A stretch of DNA of 64,000 nucleotides from contig CAIPMU010000016.1 in assembly GCA_903866275.1 (NCBI GenBank), positions 62,001 through 126,000 on the forward strand, written 5' to 3'. Positions 10,234-19,644 of this stretch are shown piece by piece. The DNA comes from Vampirovibrio chlorellavorus (GTDB taxonomy: Bacteria > Cyanobacteriota > Vampirovibrionia > Vampirovibrionales > Vampirovibrionaceae). A model generated the notes under the pieces. The model was not told where the DNA came from and did no database searches. It was given only the letters and a program-made list of their open reading frames with translations. Position 1 is the first letter of the stretch. Each line of letters opens with the position of its first letter. A program made the translations under genes and the position numbers.

Positions 10234-10920
10234 ATGTCGCAATTATCACCTCAGTTAGAAACTGGCATTATTCGGCTGGTGTTGGTCGAAGATTACAAAC
10301 TGGTCCGTATCGGTCTGCGCTCCGTGCTGAACGAAGATCCTCGCATTCAAGTGGTAGGAGAGGCCGAAACCGGCGAACAGGGCATCGAGATGATCCGCAC
10401 CCTGAAGCCGGATCTGGTTATTCTGGATTTAGGATTACCAGGCATTGACGGCATCGAAGTGACCAAGATGATCAAGGAATTTGATGACAGCATTAAAATT
10501 GTCATTCTGACCTCTCATGAGGTGGAGGACGAGGTGCTGGCCGCCCTGTCGGCAGGGGCCAATGCCTACTGCCTGAAGGAAATTACCTCCAGCCGACTGA
10601 TTGAAGTCGTGAAGTCAGTCTTTGAAGGGGCAGCCTGGCTGGATCCCGCAATTGCGGGGATGGCGCTGGAGATGTTCTCCAGTACCGGCATGAAGTCCAG
10701 AGCGAACGCACAGGGCGCTAAAAACGAATGGCAGCTTACCGAACGGGAAAATCAGGTGCTCACCCTGCTGGTTGAAGGCAAAAGCAACTCTGAAATCGCC
10801 GACTGCCTCTCCGTGAGCGTTCATACCGCCAAGGCCCATGTGTGCAGCATTCTGCAAAAGCTATCGGTGCATGACCGGGTGCAAGCTGCCGTCAAGGCGG
10901 TCAAGGAGAATCTGGTGTAA
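10234..10920 (+). CDS. NarL/FixJ-family response regulator (REC + LuxR HTH)
   Basis: REC domain (DLVILDLGLPGIDGIE) and LuxR HTH (LTERENQVLTLLVEGKSNSEIADCLSVSVHTAKAHVCSILQKL). Confidence 0.93.
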   Translation: MSQLSPQLETGIIRLVLVEDYKLVRIGLRSVLNEDPRIQVVGEAETGEQGIEMIRTLKPDLVILDLGLPGIDGIEVTKMIKEFDDSIKIVILTSHEVEDEVLAALSAGANAYCLKEITSSRLIEVVKSVFEGAAWLDPAIAGMALEMFSSTGMKSRANAQGAKNEWQLTERENQVLTLLVEGKSNSEIADCLSVSVHTAKAHVCSILQKLSVHDRVQAAVKAVKENLV

Positions 10921-11133
10921 TCCCTGCGTTGGCAGCCAGAACATCTTTCCTTGCCACCGCGCCCAGAAGCCGGTGAAATCCTGGCCCCAAAATCCATGTC
11001 TCCGGGGTAACTGGGCCAGCTTTTACCACATCATATCGGATAACACTATGACTCATCGGGCAATAGCTTACGGCCTACTCGACGGAGTATCATTTTAAGC
11101 TGCGCCATTCCAAAAGCATGATACTGTTCAGCA

Positions 11134-11649
11134 TTGGCAAACCCAGCAGGCACGCCCATGAATCACACAGGAACAATCCCATTGCAACGTCCAATCAAGA
11201 GCACAAAAATTTATAACATCCTGCTTGCAGATGACGACCCTGACGATCGCTTGCTCACCAGTGAAGCGTTATCCACCACGGAACTCCCCCTTCGACTCTC
11301 TTATGTAGAAAATGGGGAAGACCTGATGCAATACCTGCAGCACACGGGAGCCTATCAAAACCCTTCTCCGGCCCGGCCCGATTTAATTCTTCTGGATTTA
11401 AGCATGCCGCAAAAAAATGGCTTTGAAGCGTTGCAAGCGATCAAATCCGATCCCAAGTTGCGACAAATTCCGGTGATTGTGCTCAGCACCTCCCGGAGCC
11501 AGGAGGACATTGGGCGATCGTATGCACTGGGGGCAAACTCCTATGTGACAAAACCCCAGAACTATGGTTCTCTAATTCATACAATACAAACGTTGGGGAA
11601 ATATTGGCTTGAAGTTGTCCAGCTGCCTTCAGATCGAAACGTCTACTGA
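11134..11649 (+). CDS. Rcp1-type single-domain response regulator
   Basis: LLADDDPDDRLLTSEAL...PDLILLDLSMPQKNGFEALQAIK...IPVIVLSTSRSQEDIGRSYALGANSYVTKP. Start may be the internal ATG at 11158. Confidence 0.9.
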   Translation: MANPAGTPMNHTGTIPLQRPIKSTKIYNILLADDDPDDRLLTSEALSTTELPLRLSYVENGEDLMQYLQHTGAYQNPSPARPDLILLDLSMPQKNGFEALQAIKSDPKLRQIPVIVLSTSRSQEDIGRSYALGANSYVTKPQNYGSLIHTIQTLGKYWLEVVQLPSDRNVY

Positions 11650-12775
11650 CACCGAACAGGCACCCATCCGGGTGTTATTGGTGGATGATGATGAAGATGA
11701 GTACATTATTACTCGTCGAATTATTGCTGAAGTTGAGGGACGCAAGCACACGCTGGACTGGGCATCCAGCTATGAGGAAGGGTTGGCCATCATTGAGGAA
11801 GGCCGCCATGATATTTATCTGATTGATTACCAGCTGGATGAAAAAAACGGCCTGGATCTCCTTCGGGAAGCCATTAGCGATGGGTGCACCCAGCCCATGA
11901 TTCTGCTCACCGGACAAGAGGACCGGGAAGTGGATATTCAGGCCATGAAACTGGGCGCCTGGGATTATCTGGTCAAGGGACGGATCGATGCGTCCGCGCT
12001 GGAGCGGGCCATTCGCTATACGCTGGAACATAAAAAAGTGGTGGACGTGCTGCTGGAAGTCCAAAAACAGCGCGAAAAATTTGTCGCCACCCTAACGCAC
12101 GATTTAAAGACCCCCATTAAAGCCGAGTTCCGAATCTTTGAGTTGCTGATGCAAGAGCGTTTTGGCCCACTCACAGAAGATCAGCAGTTGGTCATTCACG
12201 AAATGCTGCGCTCCAACCGGTTTATGTACCAAATGGTTGATAATTTACTGACCGCCTTCAAGTTTGAAGAGGGCCAAATGGTGCTGCGGATGGAAACCCT
12301 GGACCTGAACGAACTGGTCTCGGATGCCATATCGATTGATCTCAGCGGGCTGGCGCAAGAAAAAGATCAGATTCTGACACTGTCCTTGCAGCCCGGCATC
12401 CCGTTAATTCCGGCGGATGCACTGGAAGTGAAGCGCGTGATTTACAATCTGGTGCAGAACGCCATTAATTTCACCCCCAAAAAGGGAAAAATTAAAATCA
12501 ACACCGAATTCAGGGATCATAAAGTCTTTGTGAGTGTGGAAGACACCGGCCCCGGCATTGAAGAGGTGATTCAAAAAAATCTCTTTGCCCCGTATGCCTC
12601 GATGTCCAAACGGTATCGCCATATTGGCACAGGTCTGGGTCTCTACATCTCCAAAAAAATTGTGGAAGCCCATCAGGGTGAGTTAACAGTAGACAGCCGA
12701 CTGGGTGAGGGCAGCCGCTTTACGTTCACCTTGCCCGATCAGCAGAGTGAAAAAAGTCGTCAGGTCAGCCTGTAA
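11609..12775 (+). CDS. REC-HisKA-HATPase hybrid histidine kinase
   Basis: N-terminal REC (VLLVDDDEDEY), H-box FVATLTHDLKTPIKAE, HATPase N/G boxes (NLVQNAINFTPKKG, VEDTGPGIE, GTGLGLYISKKIVEAHQG). TTG start overlaps the upstream gene by 41 bp. Confidence 0.9.
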   Translation: MKLSSCLQIETSTDTEQAPIRVLLVDDDEDEYIITRRIIAEVEGRKHTLDWASSYEEGLAIIEEGRHDIYLIDYQLDEKNGLDLLREAISDGCTQPMILLTGQEDREVDIQAMKLGAWDYLVKGRIDASALERAIRYTLEHKKVVDVLLEVQKQREKFVATLTHDLKTPIKAEFRIFELLMQERFGPLTEDQQLVIHEMLRSNRFMYQMVDNLLTAFKFEEGQMVLRMETLDLNELVSDAISIDLSGLAQEKDQILTLSLQPGIPLIPADALEVKRVIYNLVQNAINFTPKKGKIKINTEFRDHKVFVSVEDTGPGIEEVIQKNLFAPYASMSKRYRHIGTGLGLYISKKIVEAHQGELTVDSRLGEGSRFTFTLPDQQSEKSRQVSL

Positions 12776-13114
12776 AGCAGCTGAGCCCCCTCATTCGCCG
12801 CGACATCGCCATCAAGGGCCCCTGAGCTCAACGCCAGAGTTAACAGAGAAACGCGCTCTAGCCAGCGTCCATCTAAAAACCGCTGCAGGTTCGTGTCAAA
12901 CAACACCAGGTGGCTAGCATGACTTTCCCTCCAATGGGGAATAGTGAGGCTATTTATGAGTTGTTATATTAATCACTGAAGGGATAAACATCCCCTCTCT
13001 TTATCACAGAGAACGATGTACTGATTTTTTGCTTCAGACGATTCAAAACGTTTGCCCTGAAGCTCCAACAACCTACGCGAGTGACTTTGTAACCACCCAA
13101 ACGGAGGCCAATTT

Positions 13115-13357
13115 GTGATGTCCATGTCGAATATCGAATACTCTTCCCTGAAAAAGAAAGCCGGATTGCATAATCGAGGCTACATTTCCCCACAACAGGA
13201 ATTTGACTTTGATGTAGACACGTTCGAGGCCGCCGGTTCTGACAAAAGCGATGCGGACAGCATCGATCTGGAAAACAGCTTTATTGGAGGCTCTCCAGAA
13301 CTGTTACACCAGAATGGGTTTGGCGAGTATTACGCCTTACAGGATTATGAAGAATAA
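13115..13357 (+). CDS. Small acidic hypothetical protein
   Basis: 80 aa ORF followed by a weak terminator-like hairpin (ccttc..gaagg-ctttttc) at about 13383-13407. Confidence 0.5.
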   Translation: MMSMSNIEYSSLKKKAGLHNRGYISPQQEFDFDVDTFEAAGSDKSDADSIDLENSFIGGSPELLHQNGFGEYYALQDYEE

Positions 13358-13426
13358 TCCCCCAGATTTTACTGAAAAATACCTTCCTTATATATAGAAG
13401 GCTTTTTCACGATACAAGCCAACCGG

Positions 13427-13465
13427 ACAGGCCAGTGAAATGCGACAGGCAGGACACTGGCCTGT
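13427..13465. terminator. Inverted repeat between convergent transcripts
   Basis: acaggccagtg (13427-13437) / cactggcctgt (13455-13465), 11-bp perfect stem; U-tract poor. Confidence 0.4.
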
Positions 13466-13484
13466 TTGCATTCTTATCTCAAAA

Positions 13485-13800
13485 TTACAGCAGGCGAATG
13501 GTTTCAAAGACCGCAACAGGTTCTAATCGACCCTTGAGCCTCACCATCCCACACGAACGGTGCAATACGATCCTTAACCTATCTATATGTGCTGACCGAG
13601 ATCAGAATCTGCGAGCCAAACTCCCGATTGAGGCTTTCCAGTCGGACGGCCACGTTCACCGCATCGCCAATAACCGTCAAGTCCATAAAATCATCGGACC
13701 CAATGTGGCCAACCGTGACCGGACCAATGTTGATCCCCATCCCGATACTGATGGGCTAAGCGCCTTCCTGTTGAAGCCAATGCTTCTGCTACCGTTTTTT
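13485..13800 (-). pseudogene. Decayed class III adenylate/guanylate cyclase catalytic domain (C-terminal part only)
   Basis: Minus strand reads QKHWLQQEGA*PISIGMGINIGPVTVGHIGSDDFMDLTVIGDAVNVAVRLESLNREFGSQILISVSTYR*, then in another frame VRLKGRLEPVAVFETIRLL*. In-frame stops and a frameshift. Confidence 0.85.
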
Positions 13801-13972
13801 TGAACTCTACAGTGTGGAGGTACCGGTAAAAGCCCGGAAAACAGGCTCCCAGACTAAACACAGGACAAATAAGATTTCAGGCAGATTAGTCAGCCATCAG
13901 GACACGCTATCCTCCATCGTGAAAAATCTCGATTTTACCCTTGCCTCTGCAGCCCCCTTGAAAAGAACGCCC

Positions 13973-15355
13973 TTACCGGGGATACCAATCCAGATAACCC
14001 TGATGATAGGCTTTGGCCACCGTTTGGGCAAAGTTCCGGGGCTTCTTCCAGTACCAGCTGTGCGCGTTAATAAACGTCGCGCCACCCCCCAGATAGAGGT
14101 AGTTCTCCACAAAGCCCCCGTTTAACACTGGCGGCTTCGCCAGCCGGGTGCTCATCACACTCAGGATTCTGGCCTTATTGGGCATGGGGAGGGCAATAAA
14201 GTCATCCCAATGGTTTACATGCAACCACACCATATTGTGAGACAACATGTAACTCACCATGCTGGAGACCAGATAGCTCTCATCTTTCTCCGGGTTCGCC
14301 ACCAAGGAATAAAACAAAGCCAACGGGCTCCCAAAAGTAACCATCCCGCGCACTTTGTTTTCCGGTAAACAGTACTGTCGGGTATAATCGGGCAGACTGG
14401 TCATCCAGTTCCGGCGATAAATCGCCAGCAGGTCCGGGGGAATTTGTGGCTCAATCCCGGAGAAAAAAGGCGCCAACTTGCCCTGTGCATCATAACGAAT
14501 GCCGGAAGAACTCAACAGGGCTTCCAGGCAGGTGTACTGCTCACCTTTCTCTTGCAATTGGGCCATCACCACGGGATCAGCCCGCAAATCCCTGGCGAAA
14601 TCCTGAATATTCAGGTACGGCAAACGATACATCAGAAAATCGAAGGCCACCAGTGAACCTGCACTATGGCCCATCAGCATGATCGGTTGATGACCAGTGT
14701 GGCTGACCGCATCAAACAGCTCACCCACAATGGCTTTCTTGTTGGTTTGTTGCTCCACCCAAATCGCATCATGCAGAGTATAAGCCAATTTCTCTCGGGC
14801 CCGTTCGCCCAACCTTAACCATCCTCGACTCAGCAACGGATTGGCAATATTTCGTTTTACAGCGGCAATGGACAAATGACTTTTATCCCCCCAAAAGAAG
14901 TTAATTGTCTGTGGTGAAATGCCCAGGGTGCCCTTCTCTAAAAGATGTTCACTGGCCAAGGGTTCTTTGATCAGCGCCGCCCGAATGTAAGGGTGCAGTT
15001 TGGTCACCCGCCCATTAAAAGCATCCTGACTGGTGGGCGAATTCTGGTTGGTGCCGTGAATATACACAAACTGCAGTTCCTCTGCATACACACCAACTGC
15101 TCCAAAACTTAAAAACGCCCCAACCAGCATTCCCAACCCGGCCCGGACTTGATTCCACCTACTGAATCTCCTCACAGCGAAACCCCTCTCATTGATCACC
15201 CTCTGAATCCCACAGGCTAATGCAAAGTCCGAGCCAACGCCATTCCACAGGCTGGCATCCATCCTAATCACTCGACCACTGGACAAGCCCAAACCACCAG
15301 CCAAAATGCCTGCAGGCGGGACGCAGCGCCAACGCATACTGGTTTTTCTGTTCAA
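13973..15355 (-). CDS. Secreted alpha/beta-hydrolase (lipase/esterase-like)
   Basis: FVYIHGTNQNSP, nucleophile elbow LMGHSAGSLVAFDF, later HVNHWDD. Signal-peptide-like segment suggests a start nearer VRRFSRWNQVRAGLGMLVGAFLS. Confidence 0.7.
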   Translation of the reverse strand: MNRKTSMRWRCVPPAGILAGGLGLSSGRVIRMDASLWNGVGSDFALACGIQRVINERGFAVRRFSRWNQVRAGLGMLVGAFLSFGAVGVYAEELQFVYIHGTNQNSPTSQDAFNGRVTKLHPYIRAALIKEPLASEHLLEKGTLGISPQTINFFWGDKSHLSIAAVKRNIANPLLSRGWLRLGERAREKLAYTLHDAIWVEQQTNKKAIVGELFDAVSHTGHQPIMLMGHSAGSLVAFDFLMYRLPYLNIQDFARDLRADPVVMAQLQEKGEQYTCLEALLSSSGIRYDAQGKLAPFFSGIEPQIPPDLLAIYRRNWMTSLPDYTRQYCLPENKVRGMVTFGSPLALFYSLVANPEKDESYLVSSMVSYMLSHNMVWLHVNHWDDFIALPMPNKARILSVMSTRLAKPPVLNGGFVENYLYLGGGATFINAHSWYWKKPRNFAQTVAKAYHQGYLDWYPR

Positions 15356-15403
15356 AAAGCGTTACACTGGGCAAAGTCTTGAGATTGGCGAAAGGGAGGG
15401 GTC

Positions 15404-15775
15404 ATGGCACCCAAAAAAACCAGCGACGATAGCTCCAAAGCAGGCACAAAAAAGTCGGTGAATATTGAGCCACAATCCGATAGCGGTTTTGTGCAGAAAC
15501 AAGGCTCTGCCCAACGTCAAAAAAAACGCTTTGAAAGCGATCTGGCAGCCGAGATTATTGATGAACTCTACCCCTTGCTACTGGATAACTGCACCGATGA
15601 AGACGACGAAGTAGACACACAGGCAGTCTTTGAGAGCCTGGCGGGGTTATTGGGTCTCTTTATCGCGGATTATCACGAGGGGTATGGCCCCCAAAAAGCA
15701 CAGGCGGCCTTTCAGGATCTGATCGATCTGGCCGTGAATTTATATGAAGAACGCGTTGCCAACGCCACTGAATAA
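15404..15775 (+). CDS. Hypothetical acidic protein
   Basis: 123 aa ORF, divergent from the hydrolase, plausible codon use. Confidence 0.6.
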   Translation: MAPKKTSDDSSKAGTKKSVNIEPQSDSGFVQKQGSAQRQKKRFESDLAAEIIDELYPLLLDNCTDEDDEVDTQAVFESLAGLLGLFIADYHEGYGPQKAQAAFQDLIDLAVNLYEERVANATE

Positions 15776-15807
15776 ACCGCCCCAGTTCTGAATTGAACAA
15801 TTGACCT

Positions 15808-16848
15808 TCAGCCAACTGAATCCAGCGATTTACCCGAATAAAACGCGCGCTTCTCAAACAGGGGCGATCGATACAGACTCTCAACCGTCACGGTTTTGAT
15901 TGGGTCCACGTGCGGCACCTCTTCCTGCAGCACTGTAGGATGCTGTTTGGCAATATGTCTTAACATCGGATGAATATTAATCACTGCAGGCTCAAACAAA
16001 TGATCGATGGCCTCAATGACTTTAGCCGGATCATAACTACCAATTTTAGCAGCGACCACATTCATCAACACCCATTTATTGCAATTTAAACTATTTCTAG
16101 AATTATAGGTCGTCACTAAATTATAATCCCGGGTGAAGTATAACTGTTTGTATTGACCTTTCAGCATCGCCTCTCGCATAGCCTTACGCAGTTTAAGTTC
16201 CGGAATCATCACCAGTGCATCCCAGTCATAATTGGGCTGTGAGTAGAAAAAATCCACCGGATCATTACGCCATAAATCCGCGCGCTGTGGATAAGCGCAA
16301 TCATTATTGACGAGATCATAAATTACCCAGCGTTTGAGCTTGGGATCATAGATCAGAATCCCCGCATGCTCCATATAGGTGCGATCCTGCGTTTTTGTTT
16401 GCCAGGTCCCACCACGGGCAACCACGGCCACGGAAACCTTTTGCTTCTGCATTTCGGAGATCAACCAGTCAGAGAGTTGCTGAGCCATTTCCAGCTTTTT
16501 TTTGTCTGTTCTTTGCACCACCCTGAACGCCAGTGGTTCATCCGGATCCAGAGACAGCGGCATTGGACATGGCTTTTTAAGCTGCAGATTTTTGATGGCA
16601 AAACTGATTGGCGCCAGCGCCTCCAGAAAACGCTGTTTCAGATCAAAACCACCGTTACCCATGCCATGCGGCTGTACCTGCCAACGTCTGGCATGGACCA
16701 ACTGATTGGGCACCTCCTGCGATAAGGCAGCCCGCCTGACATGCGTATCTCCTATCACGCCAGGCGTTACTCTGGAACGCGGTGTGCTCTCCGCTTTTTT
16801 TGCAAACACGAAAGCGGGAGATTGAGTAGAACAGATCGATGCTATCAC
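15808..16848 (-). CDS. Exported hypothetical protein, DUF2145-like (papain-fold-like) region
   Basis: RGGTWQTKTQDRTYMEHAGILIYDPKLKRWVIYDLVNNDCAYPQRADLWRNDPVDFFY ... NSLNCNKWVLMNVVA: H and C spacing recalls DUF2145. Confidence 0.5.
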   Translation of the reverse strand: MIASICSTQSPAFVFAKKAESTPRSRVTPGVIGDTHVRRAALSQEVPNQLVHARRWQVQPHGMGNGGFDLKQRFLEALAPISFAIKNLQLKKPCPMPLSLDPDEPLAFRVVQRTDKKKLEMAQQLSDWLISEMQKQKVSVAVVARGGTWQTKTQDRTYMEHAGILIYDPKLKRWVIYDLVNNDCAYPQRADLWRNDPVDFFYSQPNYDWDALVMIPELKLRKAMREAMLKGQYKQLYFTRDYNLVTTYNSRNSLNCNKWVLMNVVAAKIGSYDPAKVIEAIDHLFEPAVINIHPMLRHIAKQHPTVLQEEVPHVDPIKTVTVESLYRSPLFEKRAFYSGKSLDSVG

Positions 16849-17152
16849 CCTAACTCTCCTTATAGAAACCCTGGCATCGAAACCCTATTGAATCACTTGA
16901 ATTTGAAGATGGCTTGATTATATATCAATATCCAGAAAAATGAAGGCCTCAATATCAAAAAAATATAAACAATTATTATTGTGCTTCCAATTTAATTGTT
17001 GATAGAACCATTTGACACTATCACGTGAAACCTATACAATAACTGAATTAATTTTATTTCATGACATGCACTCAGTCTATCTACAATTCAAGTGACTCAA
17101 GTGGGTAATCGACATACAAAATTGAATAGGTAGCTTCTTTTAAGGGGGTTTC

Positions 17153-17983
17153 ATGCCGTTAAGATTGCTTTCTGCTCCAACAAGAGCAGGCATTAGTGAT
17201 TCCAAAAATAATCTAGCCAGCAGCAAGCCTGTGCCGACACGTCCAAAATTGTTGCAAGGTTTAAAAAAATCTGCCCATGCACATCCCAAACATCATTTCA
17301 GTCGGCACGCCCAGCCACCCAGCTGTACCATCAGTTACGATGAAGCAGAACTATTGGCCAATCATGCCATTCTGGATGCCCCGCTCGACAACAAGCAGGA
17401 TATTTTCGCCCGGATTGAATCCCCCTCTGATATTTTAAGATCCAATCTGGCAGCAGCAAACTTACTAGAGGTAATCAATCAGGGCGCCACCGAAGAAGAG
17501 CAACGCCGCAATCAGCTTAAAGCACTCTTCCTATGGGATAAGGTGGGCCAGGCTGTTGTCAATGAAACCTTGAAAACATGGCAAGATAAAATCAACTGCG
17601 CCAAAGAAATTATCCAGTGCTTGCCCGAAGAAATGGCCAGCCTGGTTAAGCCCAAGCCGCCCAAAAATCTAACACCTTTGAGCAAGCATGACGCCTACCT
17701 GTTGGCAGAAAGCATCCTGCTCAAAACACCGCTCGAAAACGCCCCGGCCATTCTGAGACAGGTTGTTTCGGCACGAGATCTGGTGAAGGTTGATATTGCG
17801 GCCACCAAAATACTGGCCAAAATGAACGAAAACAAATCAGAAGACGAGATACGGGTAAACAATTTACGCTATTTGTTTCTGATGCATAAAATTGGGGTGC
17901 AGGTCACAGAAACCATGCTCACCACCTGTGAGGACTACCGCATGTATGCCGTGCATCTTTTCAAGACAATCATCGGTAAATAA
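17153..17983 (+). CDS. Hypothetical protein with two tandem ~100-aa repeats
   Basis: Repeat 1 SYDEAELLANHAILDAPLDN...RNQLKALFLWDKVG; repeat 2 SKHDAYLLAESILLKTPLEN...VNNLRYLFLMHKIG. Confidence 0.7.
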   Translation: MPLRLLSAPTRAGISDSKNNLASSKPVPTRPKLLQGLKKSAHAHPKHHFSRHAQPPSCTISYDEAELLANHAILDAPLDNKQDIFARIESPSDILRSNLAAANLLEVINQGATEEEQRRNQLKALFLWDKVGQAVVNETLKTWQDKINCAKEIIQCLPEEMASLVKPKPPKNLTPLSKHDAYLLAESILLKTPLENAPAILRQVVSARDLVKVDIAATKILAKMNENKSEDEIRVNNLRYLFLMHKIGVQVTETMLTTCEDYRMYAVHLFKTIIGK

Positions 17984-18246
17984 TTCTCAGTGTTCCGCTT
18001 TTATTTCTTATAGTCCTCTCTAAAATTCAATGGTTTCATATCATTCAGATATTTTTCTGACGAAAAATATTGCGCCTCAATCAATCAGCAGCTGCCGAAG
18101 GATGATTCTGACGTGTCAAACAAACCCTTAAACCAGCCAAAATGGCGCAGTGTCAACCCTGATACGCTTCATAGAACCTGGCATACTACCGCCTGGTGGA
18201 CTCGTGGGGTCAGCCGAATGATGCGGCTCAGGATAGGGCGCTAGAA

Positions 18247-19344
18247 ATGCCGCTTTCCCTGAAGCCAGTCTCTGCAGCTTTACACAAGCCCGGTCAGGCA
18301 GTGTCTCGATCAGTCCTACACAGGGCCTCGCTGACCCCACCCAAAATTACCGATCGCTTTGTATCCAGCGCCAGAAAAACCCAAAGCGCGATACAATCCA
18401 GCGCGCCACATGCAGAATTTGCCACCACATATCCACCTTTCAGTAAAGCAACTTTACCCCGACTAAAAGAATGGCCGGGGAAAAAAATGATTCCATCCAT
18501 CCAGGCCCCCCTTCGTCATCACGAAGATGGCCAGTTGGAGGAATTGAGCCATGAACTGGCCAGTCACTACCAGTTACATCTGGCCGGAGCGCACCAACAA
18601 ATGACCGAGTTGCTGGGATCTTATGGCACGGTCACCGGTCGCGCCAAAACCGCAGACTCCATTTTAGATAAACTGACAGATTGGCACGTCAGCCCACCTC
18701 CAAAAAACGCCCCCTTAATTTCCGATGGTATTGGTACACGGCTGATTCTATCCCACGGGCATCCCGGAAAGGTGGAGGCCGTTGTGCAAAAAATCAGCCA
18801 GGCCGTGCAAAGCGGAAAACTGAAAATTAAATCCATCCATAATTATCGGGGAAAACACACCGAAGCCTATCTCCAGCCGGAACAAATCCAAAGCTTAATC
18901 AAAGCCACCCAACACGCCAAGCAGGAACGTCACTTCATCGGCGTCAACAATGGCCCCGAGGCAATAAAAGCATCGGGTTACACGGCACTGCAGCTGAAAC
19001 TCATCTATCACAATGGCATCCACGGTGAGCTACAGGTTCGTGGGCCTCTGGTGAACGCCGTCGCGGAGCGGGAGCATCAACTCTACGCCATTCGGGAAGG
19101 TAAAACGCAACAGCCGGCCAACCCGTTTCGCACCACCCGCCCGCTGGAAAAAACGCTCCAGCAGCTTTCATCGAGTGAACAGGCCGATTACCTCTCCTAC
19201 ATACATCAACATTACGAAAATGCCCGCAAACTGGAAATGGGGCCGGTTATCGTGGAAACGCCGCAGTTTCCCAAATCACTCAGCCATACCCCCGCTCTCC
19301 AGTGGACAGAAACCTTGCCTGTCAGAGCAAGCCATCGACGCTGA
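18247..19344 (+). CDS. RelA/SpoT synthetase-domain-like nucleotidyltransferase (standalone)
   Basis: GRAKTADSILDKL, ISDGIGTRLIL, ASGYTALQLKLIYHNGIHGELQVRGPLVNAVAEREHQLY match the order of (p)ppGpp synthetase motifs. ATG at 18247 (track start GTG at 18196). Confidence 0.7.
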   Translation: MPLSLKPVSAALHKPGQAVSRSVLHRASLTPPKITDRFVSSARKTQSAIQSSAPHAEFATTYPPFSKATLPRLKEWPGKKMIPSIQAPLRHHEDGQLEELSHELASHYQLHLAGAHQQMTELLGSYGTVTGRAKTADSILDKLTDWHVSPPPKNAPLISDGIGTRLILSHGHPGKVEAVVQKISQAVQSGKLKIKSIHNYRGKHTEAYLQPEQIQSLIKATQHAKQERHFIGVNNGPEAIKASGYTALQLKLIYHNGIHGELQVRGPLVNAVAEREHQLYAIREGKTQQPANPFRTTRPLEKTLQQLSSSEQADYLSYIHQHYENARKLEMGPVIVETPQFPKSLSHTPALQWTETLPVRASHRR

Positions 19345-19577
19345 AAGGATTGGCACGGGCTCACCATGGTGTAACGTTCACGTTACACTATCGGCTTAAA
19401 CAGGAAATACTTGCCAGCCTTTTACTTTTTATGTATTTACTAGTAACAGTACGTTATACAGGTTTTTTATCCGAATGAACTTTGAATTAGTCATCAGCGT
19501 TTGTTGTACGGGCCTCTTCCGGAAGGACAGGCCAGATTGCTGTACGAATTAAATCCCTGATCACTGAATCAAACAGC

Positions 19578-19617
19578 AAAAGAGTCGACCTTCCGTAAGA
19601 GGCCGACTCTTTTGTTT
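19578..19617 (+). terminator. Intrinsic-terminator-like hairpin immediately upstream of the 19645 ORF
   Basis: aaaagagtcg (19578-19587) / cgactctttt (19604-19613) with T-rich tail, and no plus-strand gene ending just before it. Confidence 0.7.
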
Positions 19618-19644
19618 TACCTGCTTTTTAGGACTTCTATCGCC

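Noticed and set aside
13435-13803. 122-aa plus-strand ORF in the track
   Set aside because: Antisense to the cyclase remnant, whose minus-strand translation has clear family similarity.
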